Assembly: GCF_040549045.1 (NCBI RefSeq)
Contig: NZ_JBEWTB010000002.1
Span: forward strand, 4,576,501 to 4,640,500
DNA: 64,000 nucleotides
Reading direction: 5' to 3'
DNA from: Endozoicomonas sp. NE40
Lineage (GTDB): Bacteria; Pseudomonadota; Gammaproteobacteria; Pseudomonadales; Endozoicomonadaceae
The notes under the pieces are model-generated. The model was given only the letters and a program-made list of their open reading frames with translations, did no database searches and was not told where the DNA came from. Shown here in pieces: positions 17,471 to 25,462 of this stretch (position 1 is the stretch's first letter; every line of letters begins with the position of its first letter). The translations under genes were made by a program, and so were the position numbers.

Positions 17471-19603
17471 ATGACAGTGCTTAACTTTGTGACTGCTGAT
17501 ATGAGTTTATCCGCCCGGATGCCACTCCTGAATACCGGTACACCGGATAGTAAACGACAAGAGATGCTTAATTATTTTTGCCAGACCTTTGATCTTTATG
17601 ACCGTCTTTTTGAGGTGCTAGGCAGTAATGATGCCTGGTATAAAAAAGCCATTTCACTGCGTCACCCCCTGATTTTTTACTACGGACATACGGCCACCTT
17701 TTTCGTTAATAAACTCATCGCTGCCCGACTGATTGAAAACCGGATCGATCCGGACATTGAGGCCATGATGGCGATTGGTGTCGACGAAATGTCCTGGGAT
17801 GATCTGGATGATAATAATTATGACTGGCCTCCGGTTGCTGCATTGCGAGCCTACCGGCAGAAAGTGCGCTCAATGGTCTGTGAGTTCATCAGAACAATGC
17901 CTCTGGAGATTCCGGTGCAATGGGACAGTGCCGCCTGGCTGATTCTGATGGGGATAGAGCATGAGCGTATTCACCTGGAAACGTCATCGGTACTGATCCG
18001 TCAATTGCCGCTTTCCTGTCTGAACAATAATGGACTGTGGCCGGTCTGCGGCGAAACAGGCACCCCTCCTGACAATACGCTGGTGGCCTTAGCCGGAGGC
18101 CGGGTAAAACTGGGCAAGTCATACGACGATCCATTGTATGGCTGGGATAATGAGTACGGTTCACAGGAGGTAGACGTAGCTCCTTTCAAAGCGAGTGCGT
18201 ACCTTGTCAGCAATGGTGAGTTTCTTGCCTTCTTAAACGCAGGTGGCTACGACACGGAACGCTGGTGGACAGATGAAGGCTGGGCGTGGGCTACCTTTGC
18301 TGAAGCCAGACACCCTGAATTCTGGGTAAGAAAAGATGATTGCTGGCACTACCGGACTCTGCTGGAAGAGATTGATATGCCATGGAGCTGGCCGGTGGAT
18401 ACAAATTGCCACGAAGCCCAGGCATTTTGTCGCTGGAAATCGGAAGTGACCGGAAAACCGATTCAGCTGCCGACCGAAGCCGAGTGGTATTATCTCAGGG
18501 AACAGATAGACACAGACCTGCCTTACTGGGAACAGGCACCCGGAAACATCAATCTTGAATACTGGTCTTCTGCCTGCCCCGTTGACCGGTTTCGAACCGG
18601 AGAGTTCTGCGACATTATTGGTAATGTCTGGCAATGGACCCGTACCCCGATTGATGCTTACGAAGGCTTTCGTGTCCATCCTTATTACGATGACTTCTCT
18701 ACCCCGACCTTTGACAGTAAACACAACCTGATCAAGGGGGGCTGCTGGATATCCACCGGCAATTATGGCATCAAAGACTCCCGATATGCGTTCCGTCGCC
18801 ACTTTTATCAACATGCCGGTTTTCGTTATGTGGAATCGACCGCTTTGGGCCAGGAAACCATTAACCCTTACGAAACGGATACCCTGGTATCTCAGTACCT
18901 TGAGTTTCATTTCGGTCAGGAATACTTCGGGGTCAGCAATTACCCGAAGAATTGTGCAGAGCTGTGTCGCAGCCTGATGGGGAGCGAGCCGATGACCCGC
19001 GCGCTTGACCTGGGCTGTTCGGTAGGACGCAGCAGTTTTGAGCTGGCCCGCTGGTTTCAGCACGTTGATGGCATTGATTTTTCCGCACGGTTTATCTCAG
19101 CCGCTGCCGAGTTACAGAAAAACGGCAAAATCCGTTATTTCATGCCAACAGAAGGAGAACTGGGGGAGTTTAAGGTTGCCAGCCTTAAGGCGACAGGGCT
19201 GGACGCCATAGACGTTAACCGGATTCTGTTTAGCCAGGGCGATGCCTGTAACCTTAAGCCGAAGTACCGTGATTATGACCTCGTGTTTGCCGGTAACCTG
19301 ATTGACCGGCTGGCTGATCCGCAAGGGTTTCTGGGCAGTATCCACGAACGTATCCGTTCCGGAGGATTTCTGGTGCTGACCTCTCCCTACACCTGGCTGG
19401 AAGACTATACCCACAAAGAACAGTGGCTGGGCGGACTTCGTGAAAATGGTGAAGTACTGGAGACTTATACAGCCCTGAAACGGGTTTTGGGCCAGCATTT
19501 TGATGAGGTGCAGCCACCGGCGGATATGCCGTTTGTTATACGGGAAACTGCCAGAAAGTATCAGCACACGGTTGCTCAGTGTACCGTCTGGCGCTGTCGA
19601 TAA
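17471..19603 (+). CDS. ovoA: 5-histidylcysteine sulfoxide synthase / ovothiol methyltransferase OvoA
   Basis: Non-heme iron enzyme that joins cysteine and histidine oxidatively at the imidazole C5; its C-terminal domain methylates the product to ovothiol A, a strong thiol antioxidant. 710 residues, full length. The N-terminal DinB-like domain has His73 (YYGH) and the HX3HXE motif His164-x3-His168-x-Glu170, the iron ligands. The central FGE-sulfatase-type domain shows the GNVWQWTRTP and GGCWIS segments (about residues 190-460). The C-terminal methyltransferase begins near residue 500 with LDLGCSVGRSSFELA. Start ATG has AGGAG 5 nt upstream. The sulfoxide lyase OvoB needed for the pathway is not in the window. 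Confidence 0.95.
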   Translation: MTVLNFVTADMSLSARMPLLNTGTPDSKRQEMLNYFCQTFDLYDRLFEVLGSNDAWYKKAISLRHPLIFYYGHTATFFVNKLIAARLIENRIDPDIEAMMAIGVDEMSWDDLDDNNYDWPPVAALRAYRQKVRSMVCEFIRTMPLEIPVQWDSAAWLILMGIEHERIHLETSSVLIRQLPLSCLNNNGLWPVCGETGTPPDNTLVALAGGRVKLGKSYDDPLYGWDNEYGSQEVDVAPFKASAYLVSNGEFLAFLNAGGYDTERWWTDEGWAWATFAEARHPEFWVRKDDCWHYRTLLEEIDMPWSWPVDTNCHEAQAFCRWKSEVTGKPIQLPTEAEWYYLREQIDTDLPYWEQAPGNINLEYWSSACPVDRFRTGEFCDIIGNVWQWTRTPIDAYEGFRVHPYYDDFSTPTFDSKHNLIKGGCWISTGNYGIKDSRYAFRRHFYQHAGFRYVESTALGQETINPYETDTLVSQYLEFHFGQEYFGVSNYPKNCAELCRSLMGSEPMTRALDLGCSVGRSSFELARWFQHVDGIDFSARFISAAAELQKNGKIRYFMPTEGELGEFKVASLKATGLDAIDVNRILFSQGDACNLKPKYRDYDLVFAGNLIDRLADPQGFLGSIHERIRSGGFLVLTSPYTWLEDYTHKEQWLGGLRENGEVLETYTALKRVLGQHFDEVQPPADMPFVIRETARKYQHTVAQCTVWRCR

Positions 19604-19692
19604 TCAGAATATCAGGCACTTATGGATTCCTGCTGGAATATCGTGCCGGCCGGCCGATGCCTCTCAATAGGATCTACCAGAGGGGAGACATT

Positions 19693-19971
19693 ATGAGCAA
19701 AGAAGCGAACAGGGCCGTTCTCACAATGACCGAATCCACCCAGGGCGAGTATCTGATCCGGGTCACTCAGGGAGGGAGTGTCATTTTTGGTGATGTTATT
19801 TTGCGTTTGCCAACCGGTCTCAGCACCAGCCTGCAGACTGAACTGGCGTCTTCACTGGCGAATGCCGTTTTGCGCCATATCAGCAATGCCGACAAAACCG
19901 CGATGGAGGAAGTGCAGCAACTCTTTTATGACTGGGGTTGCTTTGATGTTATTGACGAAGACTGTCTGTAA
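19693..19971 (+). CDS. Small protein downstream of ovoA (unknown)
   Basis: Not recognised. 92 residues from ATG 19693, which has an excellent ribosome site (AGGGGAG, 6 nt). No signal peptide; probably a soluble alpha/beta protein: strands around YLIRVTQGGSVIFGDVILRL, then helices. The C-terminus WGCFDVIDEDCL is acidic with two cysteines. It lies 89 bp after ovoA on the same strand, so it may be co-transcribed, but a link with ovothiol is only positional. Confidence 0.7.
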   Translation: MSKEANRAVLTMTESTQGEYLIRVTQGGSVIFGDVILRLPTGLSTSLQTELASSLANAVLRHISNADKTAMEEVQQLFYDWGCFDVIDEDCL

Positions 19972-20088
19972 CACCGATTCTGTCAGTGGCCCTGGTGGTC
20001 ACTGACGCTTAACCTTCTCTTTTTATATCGTTTACACTCATACTCTGAACAAAACCAATAACATCCAATTCTTTTGGGAAGGTGTCCT

Positions 20089-21273
20089 ATGTCCCGGTCT
20101 GATGACATCGTAGTTGTTAATTGTGCCAGAACGCCCATGGGCAGTTTTCAGGGTTCCCTGTCAGGACTGTCTGCCACAGAGCTTGGGCTGGAAGCTGTAC
20201 GTGCCAGCCTGGAGCGCAGTGGGGTGGATGCTCACACTGTTTCCGAACTGATTATGGGCTGTGTCTTGCCTGCCGGGGTGGGGCAGGCTCCTGCCCGGCA
20301 GGTTTGTCGGGGTGCCGGTTTACCCGACTCAGTCACCTGTACAACCGTGAATAAAGTCTGTGGTTCTGGTATGAAGGCAGTGATGATGGGGTGTGCGCAG
20401 CTTCTTACGGGAGAGTCTGAAGTCGTGGTGGCCGGTGGCATGGAAAGCATGACCAACGCCCCCTATCTCCTGAAAAAAGCCCGACAGGGGTTGAGAATCG
20501 GACATGCCGACCTTCAGGACTCAATGTTTGTCGACGGGCTTGAAGACGCCTATGGCGGGCAGTTGATGGGCGTGTTTGCCGAACAGACAGCGGTTCGTTT
20601 CAAGGTAAGCCGGGAAACCATGGATGATTTCGCCATTGAATCACTGGAAAGGGCGCAGCAGGCCATTGCCAACGACTGGTTTGCGAATGAAATTACGCCG
20701 GTTGATGCAGGAAAAGCTGGGCTGGTGGAGGTCGATGAACAGCCCGGTAAAGCCAGAGTCGATAAGATTCGGAAACTTCGGGCTGCCTTTGCGGATGAGG
20801 GTTCTGTGACGGCAGCAAATTCCAGCTCAATCTCTGACGGTGCTGCTGCCCTGGTTCTGATGCGTGAGTCAGACGCCCTGAACAGAGGGCTTCAGGCAGT
20901 GGCAAGAATCCGGGGATTTACCAGCCATGCCCGTGTTCCAGCCGAGTTCACCATTGCCCCTGTAACCGCTATTGAGCAATTGCTTGGCAAGGTTGGCTGG
21001 TCAGCCAGTGACGTGGATCTGTTTGAAATCAATGAAGCCTTTGCCGTGGTGACTCTGATCGCCATGCAGGAACTGAGCCTGCCTCATAGTAAGGTAAATG
21101 TCTTTGGCGGAGCCTGTGCGCTGGGTCATCCACTGGGAGCCAGTGGCGCACGTATTATGGTTACCCTGATCAATGCCTTGCGGCAACGGGGTGGCAAGCG
21201 CGGGGTTGCTTCACTGTGCATTGGCGGTGGAGAAGCGACGGCTATTGCACTGGAGTTGATTCATTCTCCGTAA
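20089..21273 (+). CDS. Thiolase (acetyl-CoA C-acetyltransferase type)
   Basis: Makes or cleaves acetoacetyl-CoA. 394 residues, the standard thiolase length. The acylated Cys91 is in NKVCGSGMK; the C-terminal GGACALGHPLGASGAR supplies the His and CIGGGEA the second Cys; NEAFAVV is also typical. ATG 20089 is preceded by GGAAGG. The sequence is closer to biosynthetic (AtoB/PhaA) than to FadA thiolases, but substrate cannot be fixed from sequence alone. No other fatty acid or PHA gene is adjacent. Confidence 0.93.
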   Translation: MSRSDDIVVVNCARTPMGSFQGSLSGLSATELGLEAVRASLERSGVDAHTVSELIMGCVLPAGVGQAPARQVCRGAGLPDSVTCTTVNKVCGSGMKAVMMGCAQLLTGESEVVVAGGMESMTNAPYLLKKARQGLRIGHADLQDSMFVDGLEDAYGGQLMGVFAEQTAVRFKVSRETMDDFAIESLERAQQAIANDWFANEITPVDAGKAGLVEVDEQPGKARVDKIRKLRAAFADEGSVTAANSSSISDGAAALVLMRESDALNRGLQAVARIRGFTSHARVPAEFTIAPVTAIEQLLGKVGWSASDVDLFEINEAFAVVTLIAMQELSLPHSKVNVFGGACALGHPLGASGARIMVTLINALRQRGGKRGVASLCIGGGEATAIALELIHSP

Positions 21274-21320
21274 TAAGCATAATCGGTGCCTCGTTTGAGT
21301 TTAATGAGAGAGATGTTGTC

Positions 21321-21599
21321 ATGGCAGTCGCCAGTGCAAGACACATTCTGGTAAACACCAGGGAAGAGGCTGAAAAGCTGAAGAAACAGCTGGAAAAGGG
21401 TGCTGACTTTGCTCAGCTGGCAAAAAAACACTCTACCTGCCCGTCAGCTAAGCAGGGTGGCGACCTGGGCGAGTTTCGCCGTGGGCAGATGGTGAAGGCG
21501 TTTGACGATGTTGTGTTCAAAAAAGAAGTACTGAAAATTCATGGACCAGTGAAAACCAGTTTTGGTTTTCACCTGATCCAGACGATTTACAGAAACTGA
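21321..21599 (+). CDS. ppiC: Parvulin-type peptidyl-prolyl isomerase
   Basis: Cytoplasmic single-domain parvulin, 92 residues (E. coli PpiC 93). Contains ARHILV at the start, the FAQLAKKHSTCPSAKQGGDLGEF core and the GPVKTSFGFHLIQ end with the active-site His and Phe residues. The frame could run upstream to 21216 inside the thiolase gene, but ATG 21321 gives the exact family length. Confidence 0.94.
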   Translation: MAVASARHILVNTREEAEKLKKQLEKGADFAQLAKKHSTCPSAKQGGDLGEFRRGQMVKAFDDVVFKKEVLKIHGPVKTSFGFHLIQTIYRN

Positions 21600-21606
21600 T
21601 TCTGAT

Positions 21607-22242
21607 CTATACGACAGAGGCTTCACAGGTTTCGGATTGTTCTGGAGATAGCTCTGGAGATGAATCAGGAGCCTGTGAGCCTTGGGAGACCAGCCGCAGT
21701 TGACCAACATGCGTGCGCTGCTTTTTCTGGCGCACTGTTTCCGAGCGCATAAACAACGTGATTTCAGCGTTGACTGCTTCTTTCAGTTTTACCTTGCCCG
21801 CCGGTTTGCCGTTCAGGTCGATGCGGCTGCGTCCGGGTTTGATGGACATCAGGTAACGCTCCTGAGACGTAAACAGTTTTAATGCACTTTTAATGATGGG
21901 CAGTGGGAACTCGCCAGTCTGTTTCATTTCGTTATGAATGCCGACTTTCAGCGGTCTGGGTGAGGACACCCGAAAGGCTTCCGGCCAACGCTCACGAACC
22001 ATTCTCAACGCTTCTGATTTTGATACTTCTGCGGTTTGTCCGGCGTCTGTTGATGTTGGGTGTTCTTCCATGTGACTCTGCTTGCTGACAGACTGCTTCA
22101 GAGTGGTGTTCTCTGGCTCTGACAGGGATTCATTCCGGTTTTCAGTTGTGCATTCGTACTGCATTGTCTGTTTCTGTTTGACGTTGATGTAAACGCTTTT
22201 TATACCAGCTCCGCCTTCAAACGATGACCTTGAGCCATTCAT
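21607..22242 (-). CDS. ProQ/FinO-domain RNA-binding protein
   Basis: 211 residues. The central part (about residues 70-150) is the FinO/ProQ RNA chaperone domain: helical ALRMVRERWPEAF, RPLKVGIHNEM, ALKLFTSQERYLMSIK, RIDLNGKPAGKV. The N-terminal 70 residues are low-complexity (Glu, Ser, Thr, Asn) and the C-terminal tail is Ser/Pro/Glu-rich, so the domain is flanked by disordered arms as in other ProQ-like proteins. The start is uncertain: ATG 22242 is used, TTG 22248 and internal ATGs at 22164 and 22071 are possible, and none has a strong ribosome site. Expected role: binding structured RNAs and sRNAs. Confidence 0.8.
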   Translation of the reverse strand: MNGSRSSFEGGAGIKSVYINVKQKQTMQYECTTENRNESLSEPENTTLKQSVSKQSHMEEHPTSTDAGQTAEVSKSEALRMVRERWPEAFRVSSPRPLKVGIHNEMKQTGEFPLPIIKSALKLFTSQERYLMSIKPGRSRIDLNGKPAGKVKLKEAVNAEITLFMRSETVRQKKQRTHVGQLRLVSQGSQAPDSSPELSPEQSETCEASVV

Positions 22243-22262
22243 GTTCAAAGGCAGAATGAGTA

Positions 22263-22646
22263 TCAGTGTATATCGATGGCACAGGATTTCAGATCCTGCA
22301 GTGATGTTACTTCCAGGGCCTGTTCATGAGTTGACTTCAGATAAACCGGCGGTGCCAGTCCTGCATCGAAAGCCTGCTTCCAGCGCATGGCACACAAACA
22401 CCAGCGATCGCCTTCCTGAAGTCCGGGGAAATCAAACTCTGGTTTGGGTGTAATCAGGTCGTTGCCCTGTAGCAGGGAGTATTCCAGAAACTCTCTGGTT
22501 ATGCGGGCGCAGACAAGGTGTAATCCCGGATCGTTGCTGTCAGCATGACAAAACCCGTCACGAAAAACACCGGTGGCTGGATCAAAGCAGCACGGTTGCA
22601 ACGGTTCCCCAAATACATTTTTCTGTTGGCTGGTTTGAGCTTTCAT
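22263..22646 (-). CDS. DUF2237 family protein
   Basis: 127 residues. The start NVFGEPLQPCCFDPATGVFRDG, the middle FLEYSLLQGNDLITP and the GDRWCLCAMRWKQAF signature define DUF2237, a widespread small cytoplasmic family of unknown function with conserved cysteines. ATG 22646 has AAGGGGAG upstream. It is followed closely by the ProQ-like gene on the same strand, so the two may form an operon. Confidence 0.9.
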   Translation of the reverse strand: MKAQTSQQKNVFGEPLQPCCFDPATGVFRDGFCHADSNDPGLHLVCARITREFLEYSLLQGNDLITPKPEFDFPGLQEGDRWCLCAMRWKQAFDAGLAPPVYLKSTHEQALEVTSLQDLKSCAIDIH

Positions 22647-22781
22647 GACCGACTCCCCTTGGTAACGGCAACACTATAGCCTGCCAGTCACAGAAACAGA
22701 ATGTTTCAGGACAGTTTTCTGAACGCTTTATGATGTTTTTGTAGAATCAGGGCGCTGTTATTATAGCTTTTGGTATCAAAA

Positions 22782-22795
22782 AAGACAGTTGTCTT
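22782..22795 (-). terminator. Possible terminator of the small ORF at 22814-23053
   Basis: On the minus strand AAGAC-AACT-GTCTT is followed directly by TTTTTT (22776-22781). The stem is short (5 bp), so this is weak, but it lies 19 bp past the stop of the small ORF. Confidence 0.35.
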
Positions 22796-22813
22796 ATATT
22801 TTCAGGTCTTCTG

Positions 22814-23053
22814 TCACTGACGGTCAACCGGCTGGCTCGTTACTGAATTGCTACATGAATTGTTAGCAGACTGGTTGCCAGGTTGGATACTGGTTTGCTG
22901 TCGTGCCTGTTTCAGTGACATGTTCAGTGCCTTTTTCCTTGGCAGAACTCTGTAAATACTGCGCAGATACTCAGACTTAATATTGTTTTTGCCGGTTCTG
23001 ATACCAAGGTGTTTCAGATAGGCTTCCATATGAGTGTCTGAAGGAATTTCCAT
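22814..23053 (-). CDS. Small hypothetical protein
   Basis: Not recognised; 79 residues from ATG 23053 (GTG 23062 is an alternative). The first 55 residues are basic and probably helical (MEAYLKHLGIRTGKNN, SEYLRSIYRVLPRKKAL), the remainder is Ser/Asn/Gln-rich and likely disordered. No signal peptide. Support is the position of a possible terminator and lack of a competing ORF on the other strand; ribosome site is poor. Confidence 0.4.
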   Translation of the reverse strand: MEIPSDTHMEAYLKHLGIRTGKNNIKSEYLRSIYRVLPRKKALNMSLKQARQQTSIQPGNQSANNSCSNSVTSQPVDRQ

Positions 23054-23220
23054 AGAATTCACTTGTTACTGTTTTGGTTATAGCCGAATTCAATCCTGTT
23101 GAGCCCTGTAACTGTAAGCAGAGTTTGTGCCACTTTTTCTATTAGCGCTTTCTATAGCGCAACATCGCAGAACAGCTACTCGATACGGCAGAGTATTTTG
23201 GGAGTTGTTCCTGTCCGGAT

Positions 23221-23235
23221 GTCACTAATAGTGAC
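23221..23235. promoter_or_regulatory. Perfect palindrome GTCACTA-A-TAGTGAC
   Basis: Seven-base arms around a single A, downstream of the FlgA-like gene and upstream of the small minus-strand ORF. It could be an operator or a tight hairpin; no regulator is suggested by the neighbours. Confidence 0.3.
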
Positions 23236-23253
23236 TGCAGGTAACAGAGCTGT

Positions 23254-23805
23254 CTATGGGCCTGACGCCTGATCCGGTAAAAACATCTCTGGTGTCATCA
23301 CCTGGTTGGGTTTGATGGTTTTGACAGCGTGTAAGCTTTTCAGCTGACTGATCTCCCTGAAGTAGCCCTGTTTAAGATGACTGATATCATGAAGCTGCCA
23401 GCTGCTGTTGCTTTCAGTCACCTTACTCCCTCCCCGAATGTGGTCGGTACTGATTAATACCGGTAGAAACAGGCTGATATTGGCATGAAGCAGCAGACTC
23501 TGGTTATCACGTTCCCGGCAGATGACCTTCAGTGATTGCCGGCCAGGAGCCAGCGGTGTCATCAGCTTTATTTCAGGAGTGCCTGGACATAAAGGCAGCT
23601 TTATGCGTTTTGGTGGTGCTTCTACGCCGACTTTGAAATAAGAGGCTCCCAGAGAGTCAGCCAGCTCTTTCGCACGGTCATTTAAAAACGCTGTTGAGGC
23701 ATGGACTGCCTGGGAGGAAAAACTTTCCGATCTGCAGTTGCCTGCTATTAACAGTAACGTCGACAAAATGAAGAACAGCCGAAAAGAACGGGTAACAAAC
23801 GGCAT
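23254..23805 (-). CDS. FlgA-like (SAF domain) protein, apparently shortened at the C-terminus
   Basis: 183 residues from ATG 23805, which has GGAAGGG just upstream and gives a good signal peptide (RSFRLFFILSTLLLIAG). The mature part follows flagellar P-ring chaperone FlgA: RIKLPLCPGTPEIKL, SLKVICRE, LFLPVLISTDHI, KQGYF, and finally KTIKPNQVMTPEMF, the usual start of the last SAF segment. FlgA proteins normally continue about 60 residues beyond this (the VxRGQxV...G.A..dG..G..I.V.N repeat), but here a stop follows at once. No other flagellar gene is present, so it may be decayed or have another role. Confidence 0.6.
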   Translation of the reverse strand: MPFVTRSFRLFFILSTLLLIAGNCRSESFSSQAVHASTAFLNDRAKELADSLGASYFKVGVEAPPKRIKLPLCPGTPEIKLMTPLAPGRQSLKVICRERDNQSLLLHANISLFLPVLISTDHIRGGSKVTESNSSWQLHDISHLKQGYFREISQLKSLHAVKTIKPNQVMTPEMFLPDQASGP

Positions 23806-23910
23806 GACCCTTCCGCACATTGACCGGTAGATAGTCAACATATTAGCAGAGAATATCCGTGTAAAAGGCGAAGGTTTGAACGATAGATGACGTATATCAG
23901 CTGCTTGATA

Positions 23911-23927
23911 CAATTTGCGACAAATTG
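23911..23927. promoter_or_regulatory. Palindrome CAATTTG-CGA-CAAATTG, candidate operator
   Basis: A perfect 7-bp inverted repeat with a 3-bp centre in the region between the divergent FlgA-like and macA-like genes, 102 bp before the macA-like start. Size and symmetry fit a dimeric repressor site such as those controlling efflux genes, but no regulator gene is adjacent. Confidence 0.4.
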
Positions 23928-24028
23928 GCTAACTGTCGACAAGATTGGGTGTTAAATTCCTGATTAAACAACGGTTTTATGCCAACAGTCGCTCGTGCAC
24001 TGTTAAACAAGGTCAGGAAGTATCCAGA

Positions 24029-25462
24029 ATGTTAAAAAAACGGATTCTCGTCGTAGGTATGGCAGCAGCCATTGGTGGGGGCTACGCATGGTTTGGCAGT
24101 AACAATCAGGTAGCGGAATGGTCATTCCAGACGGCGCAGGTGGATACCGGACGAATAGAGTCCGTGGTTGCCACGGCGGGTACTCTGGAAGCCGTCAGTA
24201 CCGTCACAGTGGGTGCCGAGATTTCCGGTCGTATTGATCATATTTTTGCCGACTACAACAGTGTGGTTGCCCGGGGGGACCTGCTGGCACAGATTGATGA
24301 CCGTTCAATTGTCGCCAAACTGCGTCAGGCCGAAGCGGACCTGGCATTGTCTGAGGCTGCGGTGGAAAAAAGCAGGGCTTCCCTGTTGGAACAGGAAGCT
24401 AACTACACTTTCCGCATTCAGGAAGCCCGTCGTCTGAAAGAGTTGACCGACAAAGGCCATACGACAGATAGCGAATACGAAAGAGCCTTGTCGGAACAGT
24501 CCATGGCCCAGGCCCGGATCGCTCTGGCGAACGCTGAAATCAGCCGTTCCGAAGCGGAGTTGCAGAAACGTCAGGCGGCACTGGAAGAAGCGCAGCTGGA
24601 TCATGAGCGTACCCGAATTTATTCGCCGGTCGACGGGGTGATTCTTGAGCGAATTGTTGAGGAAGGGCAGACGGTAAACGCTAACCAGAGTACACCAGAG
24701 CTGTTTATCATTGCCGAAGATATGCGACGGATGCAGATCGAAGCGGATGTCGACGAAGCGGATATCGGACAGGTACAGGAAGGGCAGTCAGTACGCTTTA
24801 CCGTGGACGCCTATCCGTCCCGGACGTATCAGGGCGAGGTGGAACAGGTGCGGCTTGCCGCGACCGTGGCATCCTCTGTCGTGACGTACACCACGATTAT
24901 CTCGGTAGATAATCAGGATCTGAGCCTGTATCCGGGCATGACCAGTAATGTTGATATTATTATCGGACAGCAGCCCAGCGCATTGAGGGTTCCCAACAGC
25001 GCCCTGCGTTTTTCTGCCCCCAGGGAACTGCAAAGCCAACAGCAGCGCCAGAGCATTAATCTGCCAGATGAACTGTTTGATTCTCAGGAGCAGAAGCAGA
25101 AAGTACAGACCCTGCTGGCCTCAGCCCGGAAAGAAGCCATGGCTCAACGCCGCGAACAGCCTGTAATGGCTGGTGGAAGCCAAAGACAGCGGAGTCCACG
25201 GCTGGATCGTTCAGAGCTGGAGGCAATACTGGGTGAAGAAAAGACGGTTGAAGTGATGCGTGTCCTGCGAAGTCAGCATAGTGGGAGAGGACATAGTGGC
25301 AGAGGCCGGAATGGAACCGATATCTGGGTGCTTCGTGAAGGTGAACCCCAGCGCCTGAGAATCCAGACCGGCCTGAGTGATGAGCGTTTTACGGAAGTAC
25401 TGACAGATTCTCTGGAAAACGGGGAAGAGATTATCATCTCTGCCAGACAGGAGCAGGGCTGA
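24029..25462 (+). CDS. MacA-type periplasmic adaptor (membrane fusion protein)
   Basis: Periplasmic subunit linking a MacB-type ABC transporter to an outer-membrane channel. 477 residues. A single N-terminal anchor (KRILVVGMAAAIGGGYAWF, about 3-22), a lipoyl/barrel-sandwich half GTLEAVSTVTVGAEISGRI, a long coiled-coil hairpin (about residues 95-190), the second lipoyl half RIYSPVDGVILERIVEEGQTV, then beta-barrel. Residues about 330-440 hold an unusual Gln/Arg-rich insert (SQQQRQS, SGRGHSGRGRNG) before the final domain. ATG 24029 has AGGAAG 8 nt upstream. Stop and next start overlap (TGATG). Confidence 0.9.
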   Translation: MLKKRILVVGMAAAIGGGYAWFGSNNQVAEWSFQTAQVDTGRIESVVATAGTLEAVSTVTVGAEISGRIDHIFADYNSVVARGDLLAQIDDRSIVAKLRQAEADLALSEAAVEKSRASLLEQEANYTFRIQEARRLKELTDKGHTTDSEYERALSEQSMAQARIALANAEISRSEAELQKRQAALEEAQLDHERTRIYSPVDGVILERIVEEGQTVNANQSTPELFIIAEDMRRMQIEADVDEADIGQVQEGQSVRFTVDAYPSRTYQGEVEQVRLAATVASSVVTYTTIISVDNQDLSLYPGMTSNVDIIIGQQPSALRVPNSALRFSAPRELQSQQQRQSINLPDELFDSQEQKQKVQTLLASARKEAMAQRREQPVMAGGSQRQRSPRLDRSELEAILGEEKTVEVMRVLRSQHSGRGHSGRGRNGTDIWVLREGEPQRLRIQTGLSDERFTEVLTDSLENGEEIIISARQEQG

